Source of the DNA: JBGSIZ01 sp041742255
GTDB taxonomy: Bacteria > Pseudomonadota > Alphaproteobacteria > Rhodobacterales > Rhodobacteraceae
Length of the DNA: 5,335 nt
Direction: 5' to 3'
Assembly (NCBI GenBank): GCA_041742255.1
Contig: JBGSIZ010000078.1
Span: forward strand, 1-5,335
Under the pieces are notes generated by a model. That model worked only from the letters and a program-made list of their open reading frames with translations. It did not search any database and was not told the origin of the DNA. A program made the translations under genes and the position numbers. Positions 1 to 4,095 of the stretch are shown here, piece after piece (positions within the stretch are counted from its first letter, which is position 1; every line of letters begins with the position of its first letter).

Positions 1-229
1 GGCGGAGCGCGGCGCGGGCGGCGGCGTCGATCTGATCGCGGGCACCTTTGGGCAACATCCGCAACCCGTCCTCGACCTGCCCGCCGACAAACGTGATGGC
101 ACGCATCAGGATGGACGACGCCTTGCGCTGACGCAGGGCAATGGCGGCGACGGTGCCACGGGCCTCGTCCGTCAACGGACGGTCGGGGTTGATCACACGA
201 AGGGTCGGGGCGCTGGCATCTTTGGTCAT
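1..229 (-). CDS. Probable EcsC-family protein, N-terminal fragment (cut by window edge)
   Basis: The minus strand from the ATG at 229-227 stays open to the window edge, giving 76 residues that begin MTKDASAPTLRVINPDRPLT. After a polar N-terminus of about 25 residues comes a helical stretch with ALRQRKASSILMRAITFVGGQ (about 31-51), then VEDGLRMLPKGARDQID (about 52-68) and an Ala/Arg-rich helix. The VGGQ-VEDGL-LP pattern is what I recall from the start of EcsC-family proteins of Rhodobacteraceae. EcsC is a poorly understood family named after a Bacillus gene in an ABC-transporter operon, so no precise role can be given. There is no signal peptide. It lies 60 bp downstream of the GNAT gene on the same strand, so cotranscription is plausible. 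No clear Shine-Dalgarno precedes the ATG. The family call comes from the N-terminus alone and is moderate. Confidence 0.6.
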   Translation of the reverse strand, partial: MTKDASAPTLRVINPDRPLTDEARGTVAAIALRQRKASSILMRAITFVGGQVEDGLRMLPKGARDQIDAAARAALR

Positions 230-289
230 GGATCAGAGATGGGCAAGCCGGGCAAAATTGCAATCCTGCAGCGCCAAGTTCTGACCGGG

Positions 290-820
290 CTATCTGGACG
301 GCACCAGACGGGGGGCTTGGGGCCGGGGCAATCCACCGGGGGCGCGGGTAACGGGGCCAGACACGCCCACCCAGGCACCGGGGGACAGTTCGTGGCCCAG
401 GATGCGGTCGGGGTTGGTGGGCGGGGGCATCTCCACGCCCTCCAGCTTGCGAAATCCGAACCGGCGGTAATAGGGATAATCGCCCACCAGCATCACGCGG
501 CTCCAGCCCAGATCATGGGCGGTGTTCAAGGTGCGGCGCATCAACATGGCACCCAACCCCTCGCCTTGGTGGGTGGGATGGACGGCCACCGGACCCAGCA
601 GAATGGCCAACCTGTCGCCCACCTGAACGGGCCAGTTGCGAATGGCGGCGGCCAGACTGCCATCAGCATCGCGCATCGTGAAACACAACCGGGCGACCGG
701 GTCCACACCATCGCGCAAACGATAGGAGGACAACGCAGTGCGGCCCGGCGCAAAACACAGGTCATACAGATTTTCGACCTCCCACCAATCGGCGGGGGTT
801 TCTTCGGTCAGGGTGACCAT
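290..820 (-). CDS. GNAT-family N-acetyltransferase (YhbS-like)
   Basis: This 176-residue cytosolic protein should transfer an acetyl group from acetyl-CoA to an amine; the substrate cannot be read from sequence. GNAT motif A is clear: LLGPVAVHP (74-82) forms the core strand, followed by the acetyl-CoA pyrophosphate loop Q85-G-E-G-L-G90 and helix AMLMRRTL. LVGDYPYYRRFGF (111-123) is the C-terminal signature of the YhbS-like (COG3153) subgroup. The last 25 residues are Pro/Arg-rich and probably disordered. I chose the ATG at 820-818, which starts MVTLTEETP just before the family's first strand. An upstream in-frame TTG at 853 would add 11 residues of low-complexity type. The ribosome site is weak (a purine-rich GGGAGACAGG upstream). 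The gene is divergent from the flavin reductase gene and lies 60 bp upstream of the EcsC-like gene. Family call firm, function unknown. Confidence 0.88.
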   Translation of the reverse strand: MVTLTEETPADWWEVENLYDLCFAPGRTALSSYRLRDGVDPVARLCFTMRDADGSLAAAIRNWPVQVGDRLAILLGPVAVHPTHQGEGLGAMLMRRTLNTAHDLGWSRVMLVGDYPYYRRFGFRKLEGVEMPPPTNPDRILGHELSPGAWVGVSGPVTRAPGGLPRPQAPRLVPSR

Positions 821-871
821 CGCGGGGCCTGTCTCCCTCTGGGATCTGGCCAAACAGCTAGCATGGGGTTA

Positions 872-888
872 CCTGTGCCGCAAACAGG
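872..888. repeat. Small inverted repeat in the GNAT/flavin reductase divergent gap
   Basis: CCTGT (872-876) and ACAGG (884-888) form a 5-bp inverted repeat with a 7-base loop. The right arm overlaps the AGGGGA ribosome-site sequence (886-891) of the flavin reductase gene. The 80-bp gap must hold the promoters for both divergent genes, but I see no convincing -35/-10 pair. The repeat could be an operator half-site pair, a weak hairpin masking the ribosome site, or chance. Confidence 0.3.
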
Positions 889-900
889 GGAAAGGGCATC

Positions 901-1509
901 ATGTTCTATAAACCGCAAGACGGGCACGGGCTGCCGCATAACCCGTTCAACGCCATCGTGACGCCCCGGCCCATCGGCTGGATTTCGACCCGGGGGGCGG
1001 ACGGCGGGGACAATCTGGCACCCTATTCGTTCTTCAACGCGGTGGCCTACACGCCGCCACAGGTCATGTTCGCCTCGACAGGGGCAAAACCGGACCGGGC
1101 GGGCACCAAGGACAGCGTGGGGAACATCCGGGACACCGGGGTTTTCGCGGTTAACGTGGTGGAATACGCGATGCGGGACGCGATGAACGCGACGTCGGGG
1201 GCATGGGACCGGGACGTGGACGAATTCACGCTGGCGGGGCTGGCCAAATCTGAGTGCGACACGATCACCTGCGCGCGGGTGGCGGGCTGCCCGGCAACAC
1301 TGGAATGCGTGGTGACAGACATCGTGACGCTGCGAGGGGCGGCCAACGTGCTGGTGCTGGGCGAGGTGACAGGGGTGCATCTGCGGGATGACTGCATCGT
1401 GAACGGACAGTTCGAAGTGACGCGGTTCGCGCCATTGGCGCGGCTGGGTTACCGGGACTACGCGGTGGTGCGGGAGGTGTTCAGCCTCAACCGACCGGGG
1501 CAAACCTAG
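901..1509 (+). CDS. Flavin reductase family protein (FMN-binding split barrel)
   Basis: The 202-residue product fits the flavin reductase-like / DIM6-NTAB family (COG1853), which bind FMN in a split beta-barrel and usually pass electrons from NAD(P)H to flavin. The hallmark is near the N-terminus: NAIVTPRPIGWIST (17-30), then NLAPYSFFNAVAYTPPQVMFAS (38-59), which lines the FMN site in this family. KDSVGNIRDTGVFAVNVV (70-87) and the late strand FEVTRFAPLARLGYRDYAVV (171-190) complete the fold. There is no signal peptide, so the protein should be cytosolic. The ATG at 901 has AGGGGA nine bases upstream and gives the full family N-terminus. Its stop TAG overlaps the stop of the convergent downstream gene. 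No monooxygenase partner is adjacent, so whether it reduces free flavin or acts on another substrate is open. Family confident; exact reaction not. Confidence 0.9.
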   Translation: MFYKPQDGHGLPHNPFNAIVTPRPIGWISTRGADGGDNLAPYSFFNAVAYTPPQVMFASTGAKPDRAGTKDSVGNIRDTGVFAVNVVEYAMRDAMNATSGAWDRDVDEFTLAGLAKSECDTITCARVAGCPATLECVVTDIVTLRGAANVLVLGEVTGVHLRDDCIVNGQFEVTRFAPLARLGYRDYAVVREVFSLNRPGQT

Positions 1510-2030
1510 TCCGAAATCTGGATCAACAGGCGATACATCCGGTCGCTGCCCCGGCGGCCATCAAGGCCAAAATTGGCGAACACCTCGGCGATAACGGCAA
1601 GCACGCCAAACCCGATGAATTCGGTGGCCTCAAGGGCGCGCTGAATATCCATCAGATACTCGCGGCCAGCCTCGCCTGACCTGTTGTCCAGCACTGTGGT
1701 TTCGGTGGCGGTGGCATCGGTCCACATCATGGCACTCCGGCGCATGGTCGTGGTGACGTGCAACGGAAACTTTTCGGCGACGGTCATATCCACGGCACTG
1801 GTCAACAGATCAATCCCGGCAATATCACCCATCTGGTCCAGCAACCGCTGCAAAGGACTGTCCGGGCTGGCGGCATCGGTGACGGCACCCTCGGCCACGG
1901 CGCCAATGCTGGCGGGGGGGCTGGCCACAGCGCTCAAGGCATCGGCGAGCGAATACACATCGCCAAAATCGGCACCGTGTCGGCGAAAATGAAAATGGCC
2001 AGTACCACTGGCAAAAACCTCGAAACTCAT
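1506..2030 (-). CDS. Hypothetical protein, 174 residues, function unknown
   Basis: I do not recognise this family. The ATG at 2030-2028 is preceded by GAGGG with a 7-base spacer on the minus strand, a good ribosome site. The open frame continues upstream to 2318, but that extension is Arg/Pro/Cys-rich shadow sequence antisense to the mtnP leader. The product starts with a probable beta segment, FEVFASGTGHFHFRRHG (3-19), then DVYSLADALSAV (24-35), an Ala/Ser/Pro-rich linker (36-58), a helix QRLLDQMGDIAGIDLL (61-76), a strand FPLHVTTTM (88-96), and a C-terminal helix with hydrophobic FIGFGVLAVIAEVFANFGL (138-156). The latter carries Glu and Asn and is more likely a buried helix than a membrane segment. 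There is no signal peptide, no metal motif and no nucleotide-binding loop. It converges on the flavin reductase gene and diverges from mtnP. Codon use resembles its neighbours, so recent transfer is not suggested. Confidence 0.75.
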   Translation of the reverse strand: MSFEVFASGTGHFHFRRHGADFGDVYSLADALSAVASPPASIGAVAEGAVTDAASPDSPLQRLLDQMGDIAGIDLLTSAVDMTVAEKFPLHVTTTMRRSAMMWTDATATETTVLDNRSGEAGREYLMDIQRALEATEFIGFGVLAVIAEVFANFGLDGRRGSDRMYRLLIQISD

Positions 2031-2055
2031 GGGCAAACCCTCACAACAATGGGGA

Positions 2056-2087
2056 ATAGTACCATAAAACCGTGGCTCGCGAAACAA
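2056..2087 (-). promoter_or_regulatory. Possible promoter for the 174-residue protein gene
   Basis: Read on the minus strand, TTGTTT (2087-2082) could be a -35 box. TATGGT (2066-2061) with a 15-base spacer, or TACTAT (2061-2056) with a 20-base spacer, could be the -10. Neither spacing is ideal. The site lies in the most AT-rich patch of the divergent gap, about 30 bases upstream of the ATG at 2030. Weak, pattern-only evidence. Confidence 0.25.
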
Positions 2088-2128
2088 CCTCGTCTCGCCA
2101 TCTGCCCCAAACGCCCAGCGCGCGCATG

Positions 2129-2195
2129 CCTTTGTGCGCCAAATATCCCGGGGGAGGGCCCGGCACGGGACCGGGGGCAGCGCCCCCAACACGGC
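2129..2195. repeat. GC-rich palindromic intergenic element upstream of mtnP
   Basis: This stretch contains AAATATCCCGGGGGAGG (2141-2157) and two local hairpins. The first is CCCG-gca-CGGG (2159-2169), extended by GG/CC past a mismatch. The second is GGGGGC-agc-GCCCCC (2173-2187), a 6-bp stem with a 3-base loop. The arrangement of an AAATATCCC lead followed by a G-run/C-run hairpin resembles a repeated intergenic element I remember from Rhodobacteraceae genomes. It has no T-tract on either side, so it is not a standard intrinsic terminator. It sits 57 bp before the mtnP start, probably in the leader or promoter region. The repeat identity is recollection; the hairpins are directly visible. Confidence 0.5.
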
Positions 2196-2240
2196 TTGCA
2201 CGGCGGGCCACACTCTGGTCTTTTCAACCCAAGCGGGCAC

Positions 2241-2254
2241 AGGAGACGGGCATG
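2241..2254 (+). promoter_or_regulatory. Ribosome binding site fixing the mtnP start
   Basis: AGGAG (2241-2245) lies six bases before the ATG at 2252. It settles the start, because the reading frame is open back to 2072 and an upstream start would add 60 residues encoded by the GC-rich intergenic element. Confidence 0.85.
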
Positions 2255-3130
2255 AACACGAAAATCGGGGTGATCGGCGGGTCGGGGGTCTATGACATCG
2301 ACGGGCTGGAAAACGCAAACTGGGTGCAGGTGGACAGCCCGTGGGGGGCCGCCTCGGACGCGGTGCTGACAGGAACGCTCGGGGGTATGGACATGGCGTT
2401 CCTGCCGCGGCACGGGCGAGGGCATGTGCATGGGCCGTCCACGGTGCCCTACCGTGCCAACATTGACGCGCTCAAACGGCTGGGGGTGACGGATGTGATC
2501 GCGGTATCGGCCTGCGGTTCGTTTCGCGAAGAAATGGCGCCGGGGGATTTCGTGATCGTGGATCAGTTCATCGACCGGACGGTCGGTCGGGACAGCACAT
2601 TCTTCGGGACGGGTTGCGTGGCGCATGTGTCGGTGGCGCACCCCACCTGCGCACGGCTCGGGGACGTGGCACAGGCGGCGGGACAGGCGGCGGGGGTCAG
2701 GGTCCACCGGGGGGGCACCTATCTCGCGATGGAAGGGCCGCAATTTTCAACACAGGCAGAAAGCAGGCTCTACCGGGACATCTGGGGCTGCGACGTGATC
2801 GGCATGACCAACCTGCCCGAGGCGAAATTGGCGCGCGAGGCGGAACTGTGCTACTGCGCCATCGCGATGATCACGGACTACGACAGCTGGCACCCGGATC
2901 ATGGGACAGTGGATATCAGCAGCATTCTGGCAATCCTGCGGGGCAACGCAGACGCGGCACGGCATACGGTGGCGGGGATCGCGGCGCGGCTGGACAAAAC
3001 GCGGGCGCCCTGCCCCTGTGGATGCGACCGGGCGCTTGATTTCGCAATCATGACAGCACCGGACAAACGGGACGCAACCCTCACCGGACGGCTTGACGCG
3101 GTCGCGGGCCGGGTGCTCAAACCGGCATGA
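2252..3130 (+). CDS. mtnP: S-methyl-5'-thioadenosine phosphorylase
   Basis: The enzyme splits methylthioadenosine with phosphate into adenine and methylthioribose-1-phosphate in the cytosol, removing a by-product of polyamine and acyl-homoserine-lactone synthesis. The 292-residue product has the PNP/MTAP family 2 order. IGVIGGSGVYD (5-15) is the phosphate-binding loop, and LPRHGRGHVHGPSTVPYRAN (51-70) adds phosphate/ribose contacts. VSACGSFREEMAPGDF (85-100) follows, then AMEGPQFST (159-167) with the ribose-contacting Met160, and GMTNLPEAKLAREAE (184-198). TDYDSW (208-213) supplies Asp209 and Asp211, the pair that in this family selects 6-aminopurines over guanine or hypoxanthine. An unusual C-P-C-G-C cluster occupies 254-258. 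The stop codon overlaps an ATG as ATGA, and apt begins 62 bp on, so the two are very probably one operon linked by the adenine product. Length and N-terminus match the family. Confidence 0.95.
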   Translation: MNTKIGVIGGSGVYDIDGLENANWVQVDSPWGAASDAVLTGTLGGMDMAFLPRHGRGHVHGPSTVPYRANIDALKRLGVTDVIAVSACGSFREEMAPGDFVIVDQFIDRTVGRDSTFFGTGCVAHVSVAHPTCARLGDVAQAAGQAAGVRVHRGGTYLAMEGPQFSTQAESRLYRDIWGCDVIGMTNLPEAKLAREAELCYCAIAMITDYDSWHPDHGTVDISSILAILRGNADAARHTVAGIAARLDKTRAPCPCGCDRALDFAIMTAPDKRDATLTGRLDAVAGRVLKPA

Positions 3131-3146
3131 CGCAACCGGACGCCCC

Positions 3147-3176
3147 CGACTGCAACCGACTGCAACCGACTGCAAC
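3147..3176 (+). repeat. 10-bp tandem repeat x3 between mtnP and apt
   Basis: CGACTGCAAC is repeated three times exactly and head to tail (3147-3156, 3157-3166, 3167-3176). A degenerate relative, GACGCAACCG, lies just upstream at 3129-3138. The array fills half of the 62-bp mtnP-apt gap and ends six bases before the apt ribosome site. The 10-bp period is close to one DNA helical turn and each unit contains the self-complementary tetramer TGCA. Slippage expansion is the simplest origin; a phased protein-binding site is possible. Confidence 0.9.
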
Positions 3177-3181
3177 CGCAC

Positions 3182-3195
3182 AAAGGACCACCATG
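3182..3195 (+). promoter_or_regulatory. Ribosome binding site fixing the apt start
   Basis: AAAGGA (3182-3187) sits five bases before the ATG at 3193. It supports this start over the in-frame ATG at 3127, which overlaps the mtnP stop and would add 22 residues translated through the tandem repeat. Confidence 0.8.
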
Positions 3196-3723
3196 AAAAC
3201 CGTCAAGGACTACATCCGCACCATCCCCGATTTCCCCAAACCGGGGATCCTGTTCCGGGACGTGACGACGCTCTTTGGGGATGCGCGGGGGTTCCGGCTG
3301 GCCGTGGACCAATTGTTGCACCCCTACACGGGTCAGGACATCGACAAGGTTGCAGGGCTGGAGGCGCGAGGGTTCATCCTCGGTGGGGCGGTCGCGCATC
3401 AACTTGGCAAAGGTTTCGTGCCGATCCGCAAAAAGGGCAAGCTGCCAGGCAAAACCATCGAACAGGATTACGCGCTGGAATACGGCACGGCCACGCTGGA
3501 ACTGCATATCGACGCGCTGCAACCGGGGGACAAAGTGCTGATCGTGGATGACCTTCTGGCAACGGGGGGCACCGCCGAGGCCGGGATTCGTCTGGTCGAG
3601 GCGCTGGGGGCACAGGTCATCGGCTGCGCCTTCGTGATCGACCTGCCCGAGCTTGGCGGGCGGCGACATCTGGAAAAACTGGGGATGAACGTCCACGCGC
3701 TGTGCGCCTTTGACGGGCACTAA
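3193..3723 (+). CDS. apt: Adenine phosphoribosyltransferase
   Basis: Apt condenses adenine with PRPP to give AMP and pyrophosphate, the one-step adenine salvage route in the cytosol. The 176-residue length is typical of bacterial Apt. The N-terminal hood reads VKDYIRTIPDFPKPGILFRDVTTL (4-27). GLEARGF (55-61) is the conserved loop before the core helix, and VPIRKKGKLPG (76-86) is the flexible loop region. YALEYG (93-98) matches the family's adenine-side motif. VLIVDDLLATGGTA (115-128) is the type I phosphoribosyltransferase PRPP-binding loop with its Asp-Asp pair. The start at 3193 gives the standard N-terminus and has a good ribosome site. It follows mtnP, whose product adenine is its substrate, in what is very likely one transcript. 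Its last two codons and stop are the first part of a 16-bp tandem repeat, so the 3' end has been locally duplicated without changing the protein. Confidence 0.95.
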   Translation: MKTVKDYIRTIPDFPKPGILFRDVTTLFGDARGFRLAVDQLLHPYTGQDIDKVAGLEARGFILGGAVAHQLGKGFVPIRKKGKLPGKTIEQDYALEYGTATLELHIDALQPGDKVLIVDDLLATGGTAEAGIRLVEALGAQVIGCAFVIDLPELGGRRHLEKLGMNVHALCAFDGH

Positions 3724-3769
3724 CTGATGCGGGCACTAACTGATGCGGGCACTAACTGATGCGGGCACT
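3714..3769 (+). repeat. 16-bp tandem repeat x3.5 spanning the apt stop codon
   Basis: The unit CGGGCACTAACTGATG occurs exactly at 3714-3729, 3730-3745 and 3746-3761, followed by a partial CGGGCACT at 3762-3769. The first copy holds the last apt codons and its TAA stop. Because 16 is not a multiple of three, the three TAA triplets (3721, 3737, 3753) fall in three different frames, and each copy also has a TGATG stop/start overlap. Replication slippage is the likely origin. Confidence 0.95.
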
Positions 3770-3801
3770 GACCAGACCCGCCGCGTCCCGGCCCTGGCAA
3801 A

Positions 3802-3845
3802 CTGCGGAAGCCTCCGGCGGCGGTTTTTTCGGCAATAAGAAACGC
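3802..3845 (+). repeat. Left arm of 44-bp inverted repeat (REP-like, T-tract)
   Basis: This arm starts CTGCGGAAGCCTCCGGCGG, continues through a TTTTTT run at 3824-3829 and ends AAGAAACGC. It is complementary to 4022-4065 at 43 of 44 positions; the only mismatch is A3835 opposite C4032. It lies 78 bp downstream of the apt stop, reading in the apt sense direction. The core GCCTCCGGCGG followed by a T-rich stretch resembles a very common intergenic repeat I recall from Rhodobacteraceae genomes. It may help end transcription because of the T-run, but its local stem is weak. Confidence 0.85.
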
Positions 3846-3871
3846 AAGTGGCGCAAACGGATTGTGCGGTG

Positions 3872-3925
3872 CGCCCCACCCCCTTGTGGCCATCACGCCG
3901 GGCCTTGTCAGCCAGGGATGGGGCG
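3872..3925. repeat. Hairpin inside the inverted repeat
   Basis: CGCCCCACCCC (3872-3882) pairs with GGGATGGGGCG (3915-3925) over 11 positions with one mismatch. TGGC (3887-3890) and GCCA (3911-3914) extend the stem inward past a 4-base bulge. The loop is about 20 bases. Confidence 0.55.
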
Positions 3926-3935
3926 GCTTCTCACT

Positions 3936-3970
3936 GCATAACGGTTCGCTCCGCAGCTCCCGTTACCTGC
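3936..3970. repeat. Second hairpin inside the inverted repeat
   Basis: TAACGG (3939-3944) pairs with CCGTTA (3960-3965). Outside it GCA (3936-3938) can pair with TGC (3968-3970) across a 2-base bulge. Inside it GCT (3948-3950) can pair with AGC (3955-3957). The layered symmetry suggests a real hairpin or a binding-site dyad, though each stem is short. Confidence 0.5.
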
Positions 3971-4021
3971 TTAGCTAACTGCATTAACCTTAACGGCCGG
4001 TAAAGAATGGCGCGCACCCCC

Positions 4022-4065
4022 GCGTTTCTTACTGCCGAAAAAACCGCCGCCGGAGGCTTCCGCAG
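4022..4065 (-). repeat. Right arm of 44-bp inverted repeat (REP-like, T-tract)
   Basis: This is the reverse-complement partner of 3802-3845, with one mismatch at C4032. Read on the minus strand it begins 30 bases after the stop of the FAD-oxidase gene, in that gene's sense direction, with its T-run (A-run 4038-4043 on the plus strand) downstream of the GC-rich part. Each of the two convergent genes is therefore followed by one sense-oriented copy of the same element. Confidence 0.85.
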
Positions 4066-4095
4066 GCACCACGGGGCGGGCGGGGTCCGTTGCGG

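Larger units (their letters stand above)
3724..4095. other. Gene-free stretch between convergent apt and FAD-oxidase genes
   Basis: No supportable gene lies in these 372 bases; the short open frames starting at 3759 and 4007 run through repeat sequence and look like nothing known. The stretch holds the end of the 16-bp tandem repeat, a 44-bp inverted repeat (3802-3845 and 4022-4065) and two smaller hairpins between its arms. The patch around 3971-4010 is AT-richer and contains TTAACCTTAACGG. I see no tRNA, and no strong local GC stem directly before the T-tracts. Confidence 0.8.

Noticed and set aside
821..853. TTG start adding 11 residues to the GNAT protein
   Set aside because: The extension is low-complexity, and the ATG at 820 fits the family start. 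The ribosome-site evidence is weak for both, so the choice is not absolute.
239..961. 240-residue plus-strand open frame
   Set aside because: It is Gly/Gln/His-rich sequence antisense to the GNAT gene with no recognisable domain; a high-GC shadow frame.
2072..2251. 60-residue N-terminal extension of mtnP from an upstream in-frame start
   Set aside because: It is translated through the GC-rich hairpin element, has no family similarity, and a strong ribosome site sits at 2241-2245 before the standard MTAP N-terminus.
2031..2318. 96-residue upstream extension of the 174-residue protein
   Set aside because: It is Arg/Pro/Cys-rich, runs antisense through the mtnP start and leader, and the ATG at 2030 has its own good ribosome site.
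3802..3830. Classical intrinsic terminator after apt
   Set aside because: There is a six-T run, but the GC-rich segment just before it forms only a short weak stem by itself; it is listed as a repeat with possible terminator activity.
3759..3941. 60-residue open frame beginning in the last 16-bp repeat
   Set aside because: It is translated through the repeat and inverted-repeat arm, has no separate ribosome site and gives low-complexity basic sequence.
3939..3966. tRNA-like T-arm or att site (GGTTCGCTCC)
   Set aside because: The T-loop lacks the universal A58 position, and no acceptor, D or anticodon arm can be built around it.
3984..3993. CtrA-type site (TTAACCTTAA)
   Set aside because: The two TTAA half-sites are separated by two bases, not the seven of the CtrA consensus, and no gene starts nearby.
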